The notes beneath the pieces are model-generated. The model worked only from the letters and a program-made list of their open reading frames with translations. It had not been told where the DNA came from and made no database searches. A stretch of 7,291 nucleotides of DNA from the NCBI GenBank assembly GCA_030692905.1, contig JAUYBT010000211.1:1-7291 (forward strand). Reading direction: 5' to 3'. Shown here piece by piece: positions 1 through 6,072 of the stretch. A program made the position numbers and the translations under genes. Within the stretch, counting starts at the first letter, position 1, and each line of letters begins with the position of its first letter. Source of the stretch: Bacteroidales bacterium (GTDB lineage Bacteria > Bacteroidota > Bacteroidia > Bacteroidales > VadinHA17).

Positions 1-207
1 AACGTCCATTGCAAGTTCCTGCGTATTGCATTTTCCCAGCGGAGTTTCAATTGTAATGTCTTTCAACGGAAGATCCCGGGTTATCTCGTATGCCATTAGT
101 CCGGCAATCTCTTCAAGTGTTTCGCGAAAATCTTTGGTACCGGTTTCCTTACGACGCAAAAGCGTGAGTTTATGTGTTAGCAGCGGGTGTTTTAGCAGGT
201 TCAGCAT
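1..207 (-). CDS. upp: Uracil phosphoribosyltransferase, N-terminal 69 residues (runs off the left edge)
   Basis: Upp makes UMP from uracil and PRPP in the cytoplasm (pyrimidine salvage). The frame is not in the supplied ORFs because it has no stop inside the window; I translated it from the ATG at 205-207. The start reads MLNLLKHPLLTHKLTLLRRK, which matches the family's N-terminus (E. coli Upp has KHPLVKHKLGLMRE). It continues with GTKDFRETLEEIAGLMAYE and a segment like ITIETPLGKC, again in Upp order. The PRPP-binding and uracil-binding motifs lie further downstream, outside the window, so activity cannot be judged. Only 21 bases separate it from the stop of the upstream aldo/keto reductase, in the same frame, so the two may be cotranscribed. 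No clear Shine-Dalgarno sequence precedes the ATG. I chose this start because it fits the family N-terminus and the only upstream in-frame alternatives are non-ATG codons. Confidence 0.88.
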   Translation of the reverse strand, partial: MLNLLKHPLLTHKLTLLRRKETGTKDFRETLEEIAGLMAYEITRDLPLKDITIETPLGKCNTQELAMDV

Positions 208-228
208 GAGGTTGTAAGAATTTGTTAT

Positions 229-1740
229 CTATTCGATTTTCTCCAGTGTTAACGGTAACGATTCGGCTATCTTGTCTTTAGTATCAGCTACTTTCAGAAT
301 GTAGTTATGTGCGGTTTTATCGTTCAGTGATTCTGTAAATGTGAACGGATCCAAAGTGATCTGTGGCGTAAAGGGAACCTCTTTGATCTTAGTCCCATCG
401 CGCCAGATCTCGTAGGATCTGATAGGTGCATCTCCGGCGTAAGCAGTATTCCAGCTTACTGTTGCATTACGTAAATTGGTTTCTTTGTTTTGCACAACTG
501 ATACTTCCTTTGGAGCAGTGAGAGGCAAGGCTGCAAGCTGAAAATAATTTGTCTTACCCTCCTTCGCTTTACCGGCCATTTTTTCTATTTCTGTTCTTTC
601 GGCTTCAGTTAATCCGTCGGGCAGAATTTGTGCCGCAGCCAGATTGCTGGTTAGCTGGCACTCCTCATCTTTATTGCTAATATGCCCGATCCCGATAATT
701 GCCAGATGTATGCCAGGTGTTGTAAGTGAGTATTTTATAAGTGGTTGGCTTGGCAACGATCCGCTGCCCACTGTGAGAACCACATGGCTCGGATTTTCTG
801 ACCATTCGGCAGGCTTGGTGTACATCGCTCCGTCGGCAAAGACTTTCATTGCAATCACTCCCATGTTTTTGGTTGCTGCAAGCGGGATCACATTATACTG
901 CATGTTGAACATAAGCTTGTCGTTGGCGTTGATAGCCACCAGCATTGCATCGAGCAGGTTGGATCGATCGCGTTGTATCATGTACATATTGACAGAAGGA
1001 TCAAAGTGACCTGAAAAGCCAATATGACGGATAAGTTTTTCGTTTTGGGGATTCAACCCTGTCAGGTTTGTTCCGTCGCGGTAATCGCGTAAAGCTGCAA
1101 GGGCACCAATACGTTCTGCATTGAGATCGGTATTGTCAAGTCCTTCATACAATGCATCGACTTCTTCCCTTGTGTTAAGGTTATGAATAAGCATCAGGTC
1201 GATGTATGCTCCCTCCGGGTAATTTCCTTTTCCATCCCCGAACATCAGCGAAAGTGAACGGTGCAGATCGTCAATTGTATGTGTCCCTTGTTCCCCATTT
1301 GTCCAGTTATTTACACCTTTGACCTCCCCGTCGCCCTTTGCATAACGAAGGTGGGTTTTGGTGGTAAGAAATATTGAGTGTCGCAGAGCCTCATCATATC
1401 CGTTTGAGCCGGGGATCAGATTCTTAATTTGGAATGCATTCCCATAATTAGCCTGGCTGGGGCCATAAAGATTGGATGTGTCGAAATAATTGATTCCCAG
1501 ATCAAAAGCTTTGAGTATGATCTTTACGGGATCCACACTATCGGGTGTCCATTGCAGCGAAGCCTGTCCTCCAAGTCCCAAAGTGGTTACTTCGAACCCA
1601 AGTTTCCCGAACACGCGTTTCATTGGTGCAGGTGCTTTTGTGCATTTTGTTATGAAACCAGGTACTATTGCGGTGGCGGCAGCTGCCAGGACCGTAGTCT
1701 TGGCAAATTTCCGGCGGTTCATACGATTTTGGATTGCCAT
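229..1740 (-). CDS. Tat-exported aldo/keto reductase with C-terminal fibronectin III-like domain
   Basis: Predicted NAD(P)H-dependent carbonyl/sugar oxidoreductase, probably exported folded. Residues 8-14 (NRRKFAK) form a twin-arginine motif, followed by an Ala-rich hydrophobic stretch (about 15-32), so the Tat pathway is likely. The barrel spans roughly 41-400. The catalytic tetrad of the aldo/keto reductase family can be placed as Asp87 and Tyr92 (in NYFDTSNLYG), Lys128 (FLTTKTH) and His186 (DLMLIHN). An insertion-rich middle (about 130-175 and 220-260) makes it longer than the usual ~320-residue enzyme. Residues about 409-503 are a separate beta-rich segment (ATVSW, then RSYEIWRDG, then NYILKVAD) that looks like a fibronectin III fold. 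The substrate is unknown; a sugar or glycoside is a guess from the kind of neighbour it has. The start ATG gives MAIQNRMNRRKF; Met7, just before the twin arginines, is an alternative. upp follows 21 bases after its TAG. Confidence 0.85.
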   Translation of the reverse strand: MAIQNRMNRRKFAKTTVLAAAATAIVPGFITKCTKAPAPMKRVFGKLGFEVTTLGLGGQASLQWTPDSVDPVKIILKAFDLGINYFDTSNLYGPSQANYGNAFQIKNLIPGSNGYDEALRHSIFLTTKTHLRYAKGDGEVKGVNNWTNGEQGTHTIDDLHRSLSLMFGDGKGNYPEGAYIDLMLIHNLNTREEVDALYEGLDNTDLNAERIGALAALRDYRDGTNLTGLNPQNEKLIRHIGFSGHFDPSVNMYMIQRDRSNLLDAMLVAINANDKLMFNMQYNVIPLAATKNMGVIAMKVFADGAMYTKPAEWSENPSHVVLTVGSGSLPSQPLIKYSLTTPGIHLAIIGIGHISNKDEECQLTSNLAAAQILPDGLTEAERTEIEKMAGKAKEGKTNYFQLAALPLTAPKEVSVVQNKETNLRNATVSWNTAYAGDAPIRSYEIWRDGTKIKEVPFTPQITLDPFTFTESLNDKTAHNYILKVADTKDKIAESLPLTLEKIE

Positions 1741-1991
1741 GGCTTATAGTTTTAAGGTTATTTTATATTGAATGCAATTTAATTTAAAATATGATTTTTA
1801 TATCCTTAACTGTTAGTTTTCATTGTGATAAAGTCAGGAAAGATCTTAACACAAGTAAAATAAAAGTCCTTTTGCAAAACTTCAGAAGAAAAGAGTTACG
1901 AAAATGTAAAGCCAACCGTTCTGGACTATGGGCAGAAACCGGTTGGCTTTTCGATCAATTGGCAGCCTGAAGGCAGGTTAGAAACCTAAGA
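1741..1991. other. Intergenic region between the two oxidoreductase genes
   Basis: This 251-base stretch lies downstream of the Gfo/Idh gene and upstream of the aldo/keto reductase gene, both on the minus strand. It holds the strong hairpin at 1908-1950. A 10-base palindrome TTTTGCAAAA lies at 1870-1879, about 130 bases upstream of the reductase start. The part next to the reductase (1741-1800) is very AT-rich and presumably carries its promoter, but I cannot pick a convincing -7/-33 pair. I see no small ORF or RNA gene here. Confidence 0.5.
1908..1950 (-). terminator. Bulged hairpin terminator after the Gfo/Idh-type gene
   Basis: The arms AAAGCCAACCG (1908-1918) and CGGTTGGCTTT (1940-1950) are perfect reverse complements. 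Directly inside, TTCTG (1919-1923) pairs with CAGAA (1933-1937), leaving a two-base bulge (1938-1939) and a nine-base loop, so the stem has 16 pairs. It lies 41 bases downstream of the stop of the minus-strand Gfo/Idh gene and is followed on that strand by a T-rich run. It probably separates that gene from the aldo/keto reductase transcript. The plus-strand read also ends in CTTTT, so it could work in both directions. Confidence 0.7.
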
Positions 1992-3494
1992 TTACAAAGT
2001 CCAGCCCTTCCTGTATTCATAATGAAGAAAGGCGTTGGCCTCCGGAAGATTCGTAAACTCCATCTTATCAGGATTATATTCCAGTGCCACATTTTTATTT
2101 GCCATTAGCACAGCAATATTCCCCAGCATCATAGTCTCAACAAGTTTGCTTGCATAGGAAAAATCAGCTCTGGATTTTTTATTATTTTTGATTGCATCAA
2201 TCCATTCTGCATAAACACCTGGTGATCTTGGTAACCATGGTTTAGGCGGTACAAACTCATCCATTACCTTTTTGGGTATAAGTTGAGGATTACTGCCATA
2301 ATCTCCATGCATCAGGATGCCTTTATCTCCAAGGTATAGTGCTGAGCTGACACGGGTGCCGGGATCCATTTCAATGGGACGGGGTGCTCGCAAGCCGCCG
2401 TCAACCCATGTGATCTTCACAGGTGGCATATACCCACGTGCCGGGAATTCATATGTTATCACTTCAGCAAGTGGCCAGAATTCATCATTATAGATAGTTG
2501 AACTTGCTTGTATCCTCGTAGGTATACCGAGGTTCAGTGACCAGAATGCATGGTCATAAATATGTGCTCCCATGTCACCCAACGCACCTGTACCGTAATC
2601 GCGTAAACCGCGCCAGTTAAAATGGCAGATATCCGGATGATACGCTTTTTCGGGAGCAGGACCGAGCCAGACATCCCAGTTTAATGTTTTGGGAACAGTT
2701 ATTCCTGCTGGTCGCGGAATATTTCCCTGTGGCCATATTGGTCTGTTGGTTGACAATTGAACTTCGCGAACAAGACCTATTGCACCACTTTGTATCCATT
2801 CGTTTATTTGTCGTGCGCCCTCACTTGCATGTCCCTGATTACCCATCTGAGTCACAACGTCATACTCTTTTGCGATTTCAGCAAGCTTGCGGCATTCATA
2901 AATTGTTTTGCACATTGGTTTTTCAGCGTAAACATGCTTCTTTTCCCTCATAAATGCAGCTGCAATAGGTGCATGGTTATGATCAGGTGTACCAATCACT
3001 ACTGCATCAATTGATTTTTCTTTCTCTAGCATCTGCCGCCAGTCTGTATAAACCTTTGCCTTTGGGTAGCCCTTAATCACATGTGCAGCAAAATCAGTAT
3101 CCACGTCACAAAGAGCATAAATATTGGCCAGTTTGACAGGTTCTCTTACTGGTTGAGCTCCTTGTGGTTGCTGGGTGCCTTGTGGCCGGTTTGCCGTCCT
3201 TGCAGCCCTTGCAGCCAGTTCCTCCTTACTTAAAGGCTGGCCTGTACTGGAACGCTGTGGGTTTACAATCGGTACTTCAGGATCGCATATACCTCTTATA
3301 TCAGCAGCGCCACGGGCTCCGATTCCTATACCGGCAACATTGACAGTATCACTGGGCTGTAAATAGCCATTACCTGGCATAACATGACGGGGAATAATCG
3401 TAAAACCAGCCGTTGCTGCACCTACCGTGCCTAAAAAATTCCTTCTTGAAAGATTTTTAGTTGTCTTGCTTTTCTTAGAATCATTTGTACTCAT
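1992..3494 (-). CDS. Tat-exported Gfo/Idh/MocA-family oxidoreductase
   Basis: Predicted NAD(P)-dependent sugar or polyol dehydrogenase of the Gfo/Idh/MocA family, probably exported folded. Residues 16-22 (SRRNFLG) form a twin-arginine motif followed by a hydrophobic Ala/Gly stretch to about residue 34. The Rossmann fold starts at about 50 with GIGIGARG (55-62). The next expected strand, ALCDVD, comes only at 127-132, because a stretch of about 58 residues rich in Ala, Arg, Gln and Pro (about 68-120) is inserted between them. The family's EKP motif is present at 191-193 (YAEKPMCK) and GTPDHNH at 168-174. The C-terminal domain carries GDMGAHIYDH (306-315). The total of 500 residues is longer than the typical 330-450 for the family. 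The true substrate cannot be read from sequence. A clear Shine-Dalgarno sequence supports the start, and a terminator follows the stop. Confidence 0.9.
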   Translation of the reverse strand: MSTNDSKKSKTTKNLSRRNFLGTVGAATAGFTIIPRHVMPGNGYLQPSDTVNVAGIGIGARGAADIRGICDPEVPIVNPQRSSTGQPLSKEELAARAARTANRPQGTQQPQGAQPVREPVKLANIYALCDVDTDFAAHVIKGYPKAKVYTDWRQMLEKEKSIDAVVIGTPDHNHAPIAAAFMREKKHVYAEKPMCKTIYECRKLAEIAKEYDVVTQMGNQGHASEGARQINEWIQSGAIGLVREVQLSTNRPIWPQGNIPRPAGITVPKTLNWDVWLGPAPEKAYHPDICHFNWRGLRDYGTGALGDMGAHIYDHAFWSLNLGIPTRIQASSTIYNDEFWPLAEVITYEFPARGYMPPVKITWVDGGLRAPRPIEMDPGTRVSSALYLGDKGILMHGDYGSNPQLIPKKVMDEFVPPKPWLPRSPGVYAEWIDAIKNNKKSRADFSYASKLVETMMLGNIAVLMANKNVALEYNPDKMEFTNLPEANAFLHYEYRKGWTL

Positions 3495-3500
3495 GGGATT

Positions 3501-3507
3501 CTCCTTT
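3501..3507 (-). promoter_or_regulatory. Strong Shine-Dalgarno site for the Gfo/Idh-type gene
   Basis: The minus strand reads AAAGGAG six bases before the ATG at 3492-3494. This is a near-ideal ribosome binding site and fixes the start. It stands out because the other genes of this window have weak or no such site, as is common in Bacteroidota. Confidence 0.75.
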
Positions 3508-3540
3508 CATTTGTGATTAATAATTTACAGTATTTTATAA

Positions 3541-3556
3541 TATACTCTTAAGTATA
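3541..3556. promoter_or_regulatory. Inverted repeat upstream of the Gfo/Idh-type gene
   Basis: TATACT (3541-3546) and AGTATA (3551-3556) form a perfect inverted repeat with a four-base spacer, about 47 bases upstream of the Gfo/Idh start. It could be an operator or part of the promoter, but in such AT-rich DNA a chance palindrome is quite possible. Confidence 0.3.
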
Positions 3557-3677
3557 ATCTTTTTAATAATGAGTTACCATTTTATTGTGAAAAGAGCAAC
3601 CTGATCACGTATTAAACCCAAAATCAATTTTTTTTAAATTTCAGTGATCCTCAATATCAAATATACACTTTGACCAG

Positions 3678-3700
3678 ATGAAAAACAATTATTTTTTCAT
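3678..3700 (-). terminator. Possible weak hairpin terminator at the end of the TIR remnant
   Basis: ATGAAAAA (3678-3685) and TTTTTCAT (3693-3700) are perfect reverse complements with a seven-base loop. The hairpin overlaps the TGA stop (3697-3699) of the TIR-like frame. The stem is almost all A:T pairs, so it would be weak. It is followed at 3628-3635 by a T/A-rich run. Little more can be said. Confidence 0.3.
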
Positions 3701-4320
3701 GTTTGACAGCACATCAAATTCCGGAAATCATAAAAGACATTAATATTTTCCCCGGGATCAGCAGGTACAACTGGCTCTGTTTTTAATCCCAGGATAATCT
3801 CTTTGATCGCATTAGCAGTCTTGTTTATCTGGTCACGGTAAAAAGAATTATTAAGGTTATCATTATGATGGTCTTCATTTGCCCTTAGTGGCCTGTTAAC
3901 TCTGGAGGATGTTTTGAATACAAAATCTACTGCTCTCATAACACTACCTGTTTCCTTCTCAAACAGCTTCACATCTTCCGGATCAAGGTCGTGTATCCGT
4001 ATCGGAAGAATCCTGCCGGCAACATTTCCATTCCTAAGTTTAACATCCTTGCCAGACTGGTCTTTTTCGGCCAACCTGTTAAACGCTAAAAACTCATACT
4101 GCCAGGCATAACTATTGGGATCGCAGTAAGTTTGTGACAGAACAGGTATTAAGATGAGACACTTCAATTTACCTTCAAGGCTCTTGGTTACATTATAAGT
4201 CTCCTGTAAACGGTCATGTGGGTTTTCATCGAAGTAAATCGAAATATCTTCCTTAAATGTGGCTTCGAGTTCAGTCCTGAGGGCACTGACAAACTCACTC
4301 ACCCACCTATCGCCTTTGTT
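3697..4320 (-). pseudogene. TIR-domain protein remnant, truncated at both ends
   Basis: TIR domains act as signalling adaptors or NAD-cleaving enzymes. The frame opened by GTG at 4300-4302 gives 201 residues. It contains the middle and end of a TIR domain type I recall from many Bacteroidota proteins: ISIYFDENPHD (20-30), SLEGKLKCLILIPVLSQTYC (41-60), SYAWQYEF (64-71, with Glu70 in the place of the usual catalytic Glu), NGNVAGRILPIRIHDLD, and RDQINKTANAIKEII. The first strand with the usual F-I-S-Y box is missing. Six more codons upstream of the GTG (NKGDRW, 4303-4320) still look like the family, then a TGA follows. The C-terminus stops shortly after the TIR domain, with no effector or repeat domain. 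If it is translated at all, it is by coupling: its GTG overlaps the upstream TGA in GTGA. A functional short TIR-like adaptor is the less likely alternative. Confidence 0.7.
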
Positions 4321-5213
4321 TCAATGTATTCAAAAGGAAATTTGACAATCCGTGACATCTCCTTTCCAACCTCCAGCATATCTATATCATCTTTTTCAAA
4401 ATGCCAGTTTACTGTAATATTAACTCCCTTTAAACGTAAACCGGCTAAAACTTTGCAAATATCAAGAATGAATTTACCAGATGATGAATTAAAATATTCA
4501 AAATTAAAGTTAAAGGTAACCGGATCTTTTTTTTCGTCCGATTTGATGAGATATAAGCTGAAATCATCCAGCCATGAGAGAATCTGGTCATAAAACTCCC
4601 TAACATCAGGAGGTCTTGATTCGCCTGAAATATGATAGATTTTTTTTTCAGGATCAAGTATGACTTTTGGTGAACAGGACGTTTGGTCAATAATCAACTT
4701 TCTCATGATATATTTATTTAAAGAAATTTCAATCTCAAAATATGAAAAGTCATTATTTATGCAGGTAAAATTGTAATTTATTTTTCCTGATTTTAATGCC
4801 ATAAAAATGAAACCAAGTCCGGCTCCATTTTCACCCTGCTTTGAGTCACTGTTAATTTTATTTTCATATAAAGTTTTCAAAGCAACTTCATCTGACTGAT
4901 TAATCTGATCGAGCCTCCTGACTAATTTGTCTTTTGCATCAATTGTTACCGGATTACCAGCCATAATGATTATCTTGTCATTTTCCTTCCTGATAGAAAC
5001 ATAAGGTTGCATTCTTTTATCATTCGATGATTTTATTGCAGAATGTTTAGAAATATTTTCAAGACACTCAACAAATATGGCATATAACCTTTTGCCGGTT
5101 GTCTTATTAAAATCTGCAAATTCCTTTGTTTTCTTTAGCTTTTTTAAGAGCGATTCTATAATCGAGAAATTAATGGGACCACGGTACTCCAGAATTATTC
5201 CTGATCGGGACAT
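4299..5213 (-). CDS. SiaB-like kinase fused to SiaC-like (DUF1987) phosphoprotein
   Basis: Two-domain cytoplasmic signalling protein. In Pseudomonas aeruginosa, SiaB is a kinase that phosphorylates SiaC, and SiaC controls a diguanylate cyclase; here kinase and substrate form one chain. Residues about 1-168 are SiaB-like (DUF6272, GHKL-type fold): an N-box-like ECLENISKH (Glu49, Asn53, Lys56, His57) and a glycine-rich ATP-lid-like GENGAGLGF (127-135). Residues 170-297 are SiaC-like: SPKVILDPE (181-189), ISGESRPPDVREFYD (195-209), FEYFNSSSGK (238-247), VNWHFEKDD (268-276). The phospho-acceptor Thr of SiaC falls in the NTSS-type motif; here it appears to be Ser243. The SiaC-like half starts at Met170 in the usual way for a free SiaC. 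No SiaA phosphatase or GGDEF protein is in the window. The start ATG at 5211-5213 fits the family N-terminus. The last residues after about 298 may be altered by the junction with the TIR remnant. Confidence 0.82.
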   Translation of the reverse strand: MSRSGIILEYRGPINFSIIESLLKKLKKTKEFADFNKTTGKRLYAIFVECLENISKHSAIKSSNDKRMQPYVSIRKENDKIIIMAGNPVTIDAKDKLVRRLDQINQSDEVALKTLYENKINSDSKQGENGAGLGFIFMALKSGKINYNFTCINNDFSYFEIEISLNKYIMRKLIIDQTSCSPKVILDPEKKIYHISGESRPPDVREFYDQILSWLDDFSLYLIKSDEKKDPVTFNFNFEYFNSSSGKFILDICKVLAGLRLKGVNITVNWHFEKDDIDMLEVGKEMSRIVKFPFEYIETKAIGG

Positions 5214-5432
5214 ATAATAAATTTTGATCTTAAGTATCCGGAAAAAATATTTCCGGGCAATCTGATTCAGATATCGATTTTTAAACTTGCCCTTTTTAAA
5301 TATTTTTCTAAATACATAATTATTATTAACTTGAATAACTTTTAAACAAAGATATATTTAATAATAGAAATTATTTTTAAGACTTATTATTAATGTATGA
5401 TATTCAAATAAAATCCTTAACACTTTAAACCT
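5214..5432. promoter_or_regulatory. Divergent promoter region with several palindromes
   Basis: This very AT-rich region separates the divergently read SiaB/SiaC-like and TerB-like genes and should hold both promoters. Clustered near the SiaB/SiaC side are CCGGAAA (5238-5244) with TTTCCGG (5250-5256), the perfect ATCTGA-T-TCAGAT (5260-5272), and the outer pair GGGCAA (5255-5260) with TTGCCC (5287-5292). On the minus strand the first hairpin would lie in the 5' leader, 25 bases before the start. The 13-base palindrome is a reasonable operator candidate for control of both genes. None of this matches a regulator I can name. Confidence 0.5.
5331..5360 (+). promoter_or_regulatory. Candidate Bacteroidota-type promoter of the TerB-like gene
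   Basis: TTG at 5331-5333 and TATATTTA at 5353-5360 resemble the -33 (TTTG) and -7 (TAnnTTTG) boxes of Bacteroidota, with 22 bases from the first base of one to the first base of the other. This would put the transcript start about 65 bases before the ATG at 5433. The last G of the -7 box is missing, so this is only a candidate. Confidence 0.35.
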
Positions 5433-6026
5433 ATGAGTGAACCAATATTAAAAGCATTAATACAGCTATTTGCATTGATAAGTGATATTCACGACAATAC
5501 GGGAATTTCAAGCAGAGGTAAGGATATAGTAAGATTGTTTCTATCGCGTCATTTGAATAATGAATTGGTAATAAGGTATATGGAAATGTTTGATGAATAC
5601 CTTGTATTATACCGTTCGGAAAATATTACGAAGGGAAGTATCAAGGACCGGAAACATACTTCGCTTACAGCAATGAGGATCTTAGCAATATGTGAAAAGA
5701 TTAATGAAGAACTGCATCAAAAACAAAAGTTATACGTAATAGTCCAGCTGATTGATTTTATATTGTTCAGTGCTGAAATAACTGAAAATGAGCTGGATTT
5801 CCTGGAAACTGTGTCGGCAGCTTTTAATATACCACAGACAGAGTATCAGAATATTAAAAGTTTTATTCTGAACTCAGTTAACGATATCCCTGAGAAAAAC
5901 AGGGTAATGATCATTGACAATAAAAATGAATGTGAACAAAAGGAAGTAAAACATTTATATAGGGAGAATCTCAAAGGCAGGATTTTCTTACTTCATATAG
6001 GGGACTTCTATAATTTAATTTATTGA
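5433..6026 (+). pseudogene. TerB-like N-terminal fragment of a larger protein, cut by the insertion sequence
   Basis: The first 189 codons look like the N-terminus of a Bacteroidota protein type I recall as a TerB-like helical domain followed by further domains, often ABC-transporter-type ATPase and membrane parts. Recognisable pieces are ILKALIQLFALI (5-16), GKDIVRLFLSRHLNNELV (29-46), ICEKINEELHQKQKLYVIVQ (86-105), and a second acidic helical unit AEITENELDFLETVSAAFNI (114-133). This two-unit acidic pattern is like TerB, whose acidic residues bind metal. KHLYRENLKGRIFLLHI (173-189) would lead into the next domain. The last eight codons (GDFYNLIY, from 6000) are then encoded by the IS5-type element, whose left end begins here, and a TGA ends the frame. 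No membrane segment or ATPase motif remains. It may still be expressed as a short protein. Its divergence from the SiaB/SiaC-like gene suggests a shared pathway, but that is inference. Confidence 0.65.
6000..6020 (+). repeat. Probable left terminal inverted repeat of the insertion sequence
   Basis: GGGGACTTCTATAATTTAAT is the imperfect partner of the sequence at 7272-7291 read on the other strand. The match is best from TTCTA onward; the outermost bases do not align without a gap. Confidence 0.45.
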
Positions 6027-6052
6027 TATTCAAATAATTATTCGTATATTTA
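6023..6052 (+). promoter_or_regulatory. Candidate promoter of the transposase gene
   Basis: TTG at 6023-6025 and TATATTTA at 6045-6052 have the same boxes and the same 22-base spacing as the candidate before the TerB-like gene. The transposase ATG follows about 20 bases later, so the leader would be very short. Confidence 0.35.
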
Positions 6053-6072
6053 ACATAGAAAAACGAGTAATT

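Noticed and set aside
325..1740. Lipoprotein signal at Cys33 of the aldo/keto reductase
   Set aside because: The residues before the Cys are I-T-K, which do not fit a lipobox; the Tat signal alone explains the N-terminus.
644..1771. Plus-strand open frames of 93-121 codons inside the aldo/keto reductase region
   Set aside because: They lie opposite a well-supported gene, show no recognisable family features and are shadows of its coding pattern. The same holds for the plus-strand frames at 26-217, 2684-3014, 3175-3366, 3914-4111 and 4216-4593 and the minus-strand frames at 2617-2799, 4445-4690 and 6339-6545.
1741..1907. Small RNA or riboswitch upstream of the aldo/keto reductase
   Set aside because: No conserved riboswitch core or stable GC-rich fold apart from the terminator hairpin could be found by eye.
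3587..3612. CRP-like site (TGTGA ... TCACG) upstream of the Gfo/Idh-type gene
   Set aside because: The half-sites are 12 bases apart instead of about six, and CRP-type control is not expected in this form in Bacteroidota.
3697..4302. TIR gene as the sensor or effector of an anti-phage system such as Thoeris or CBASS
   Set aside because: The N-terminal strand and any effector domain are missing, and no partner gene (ThsA, cyclase) is present.
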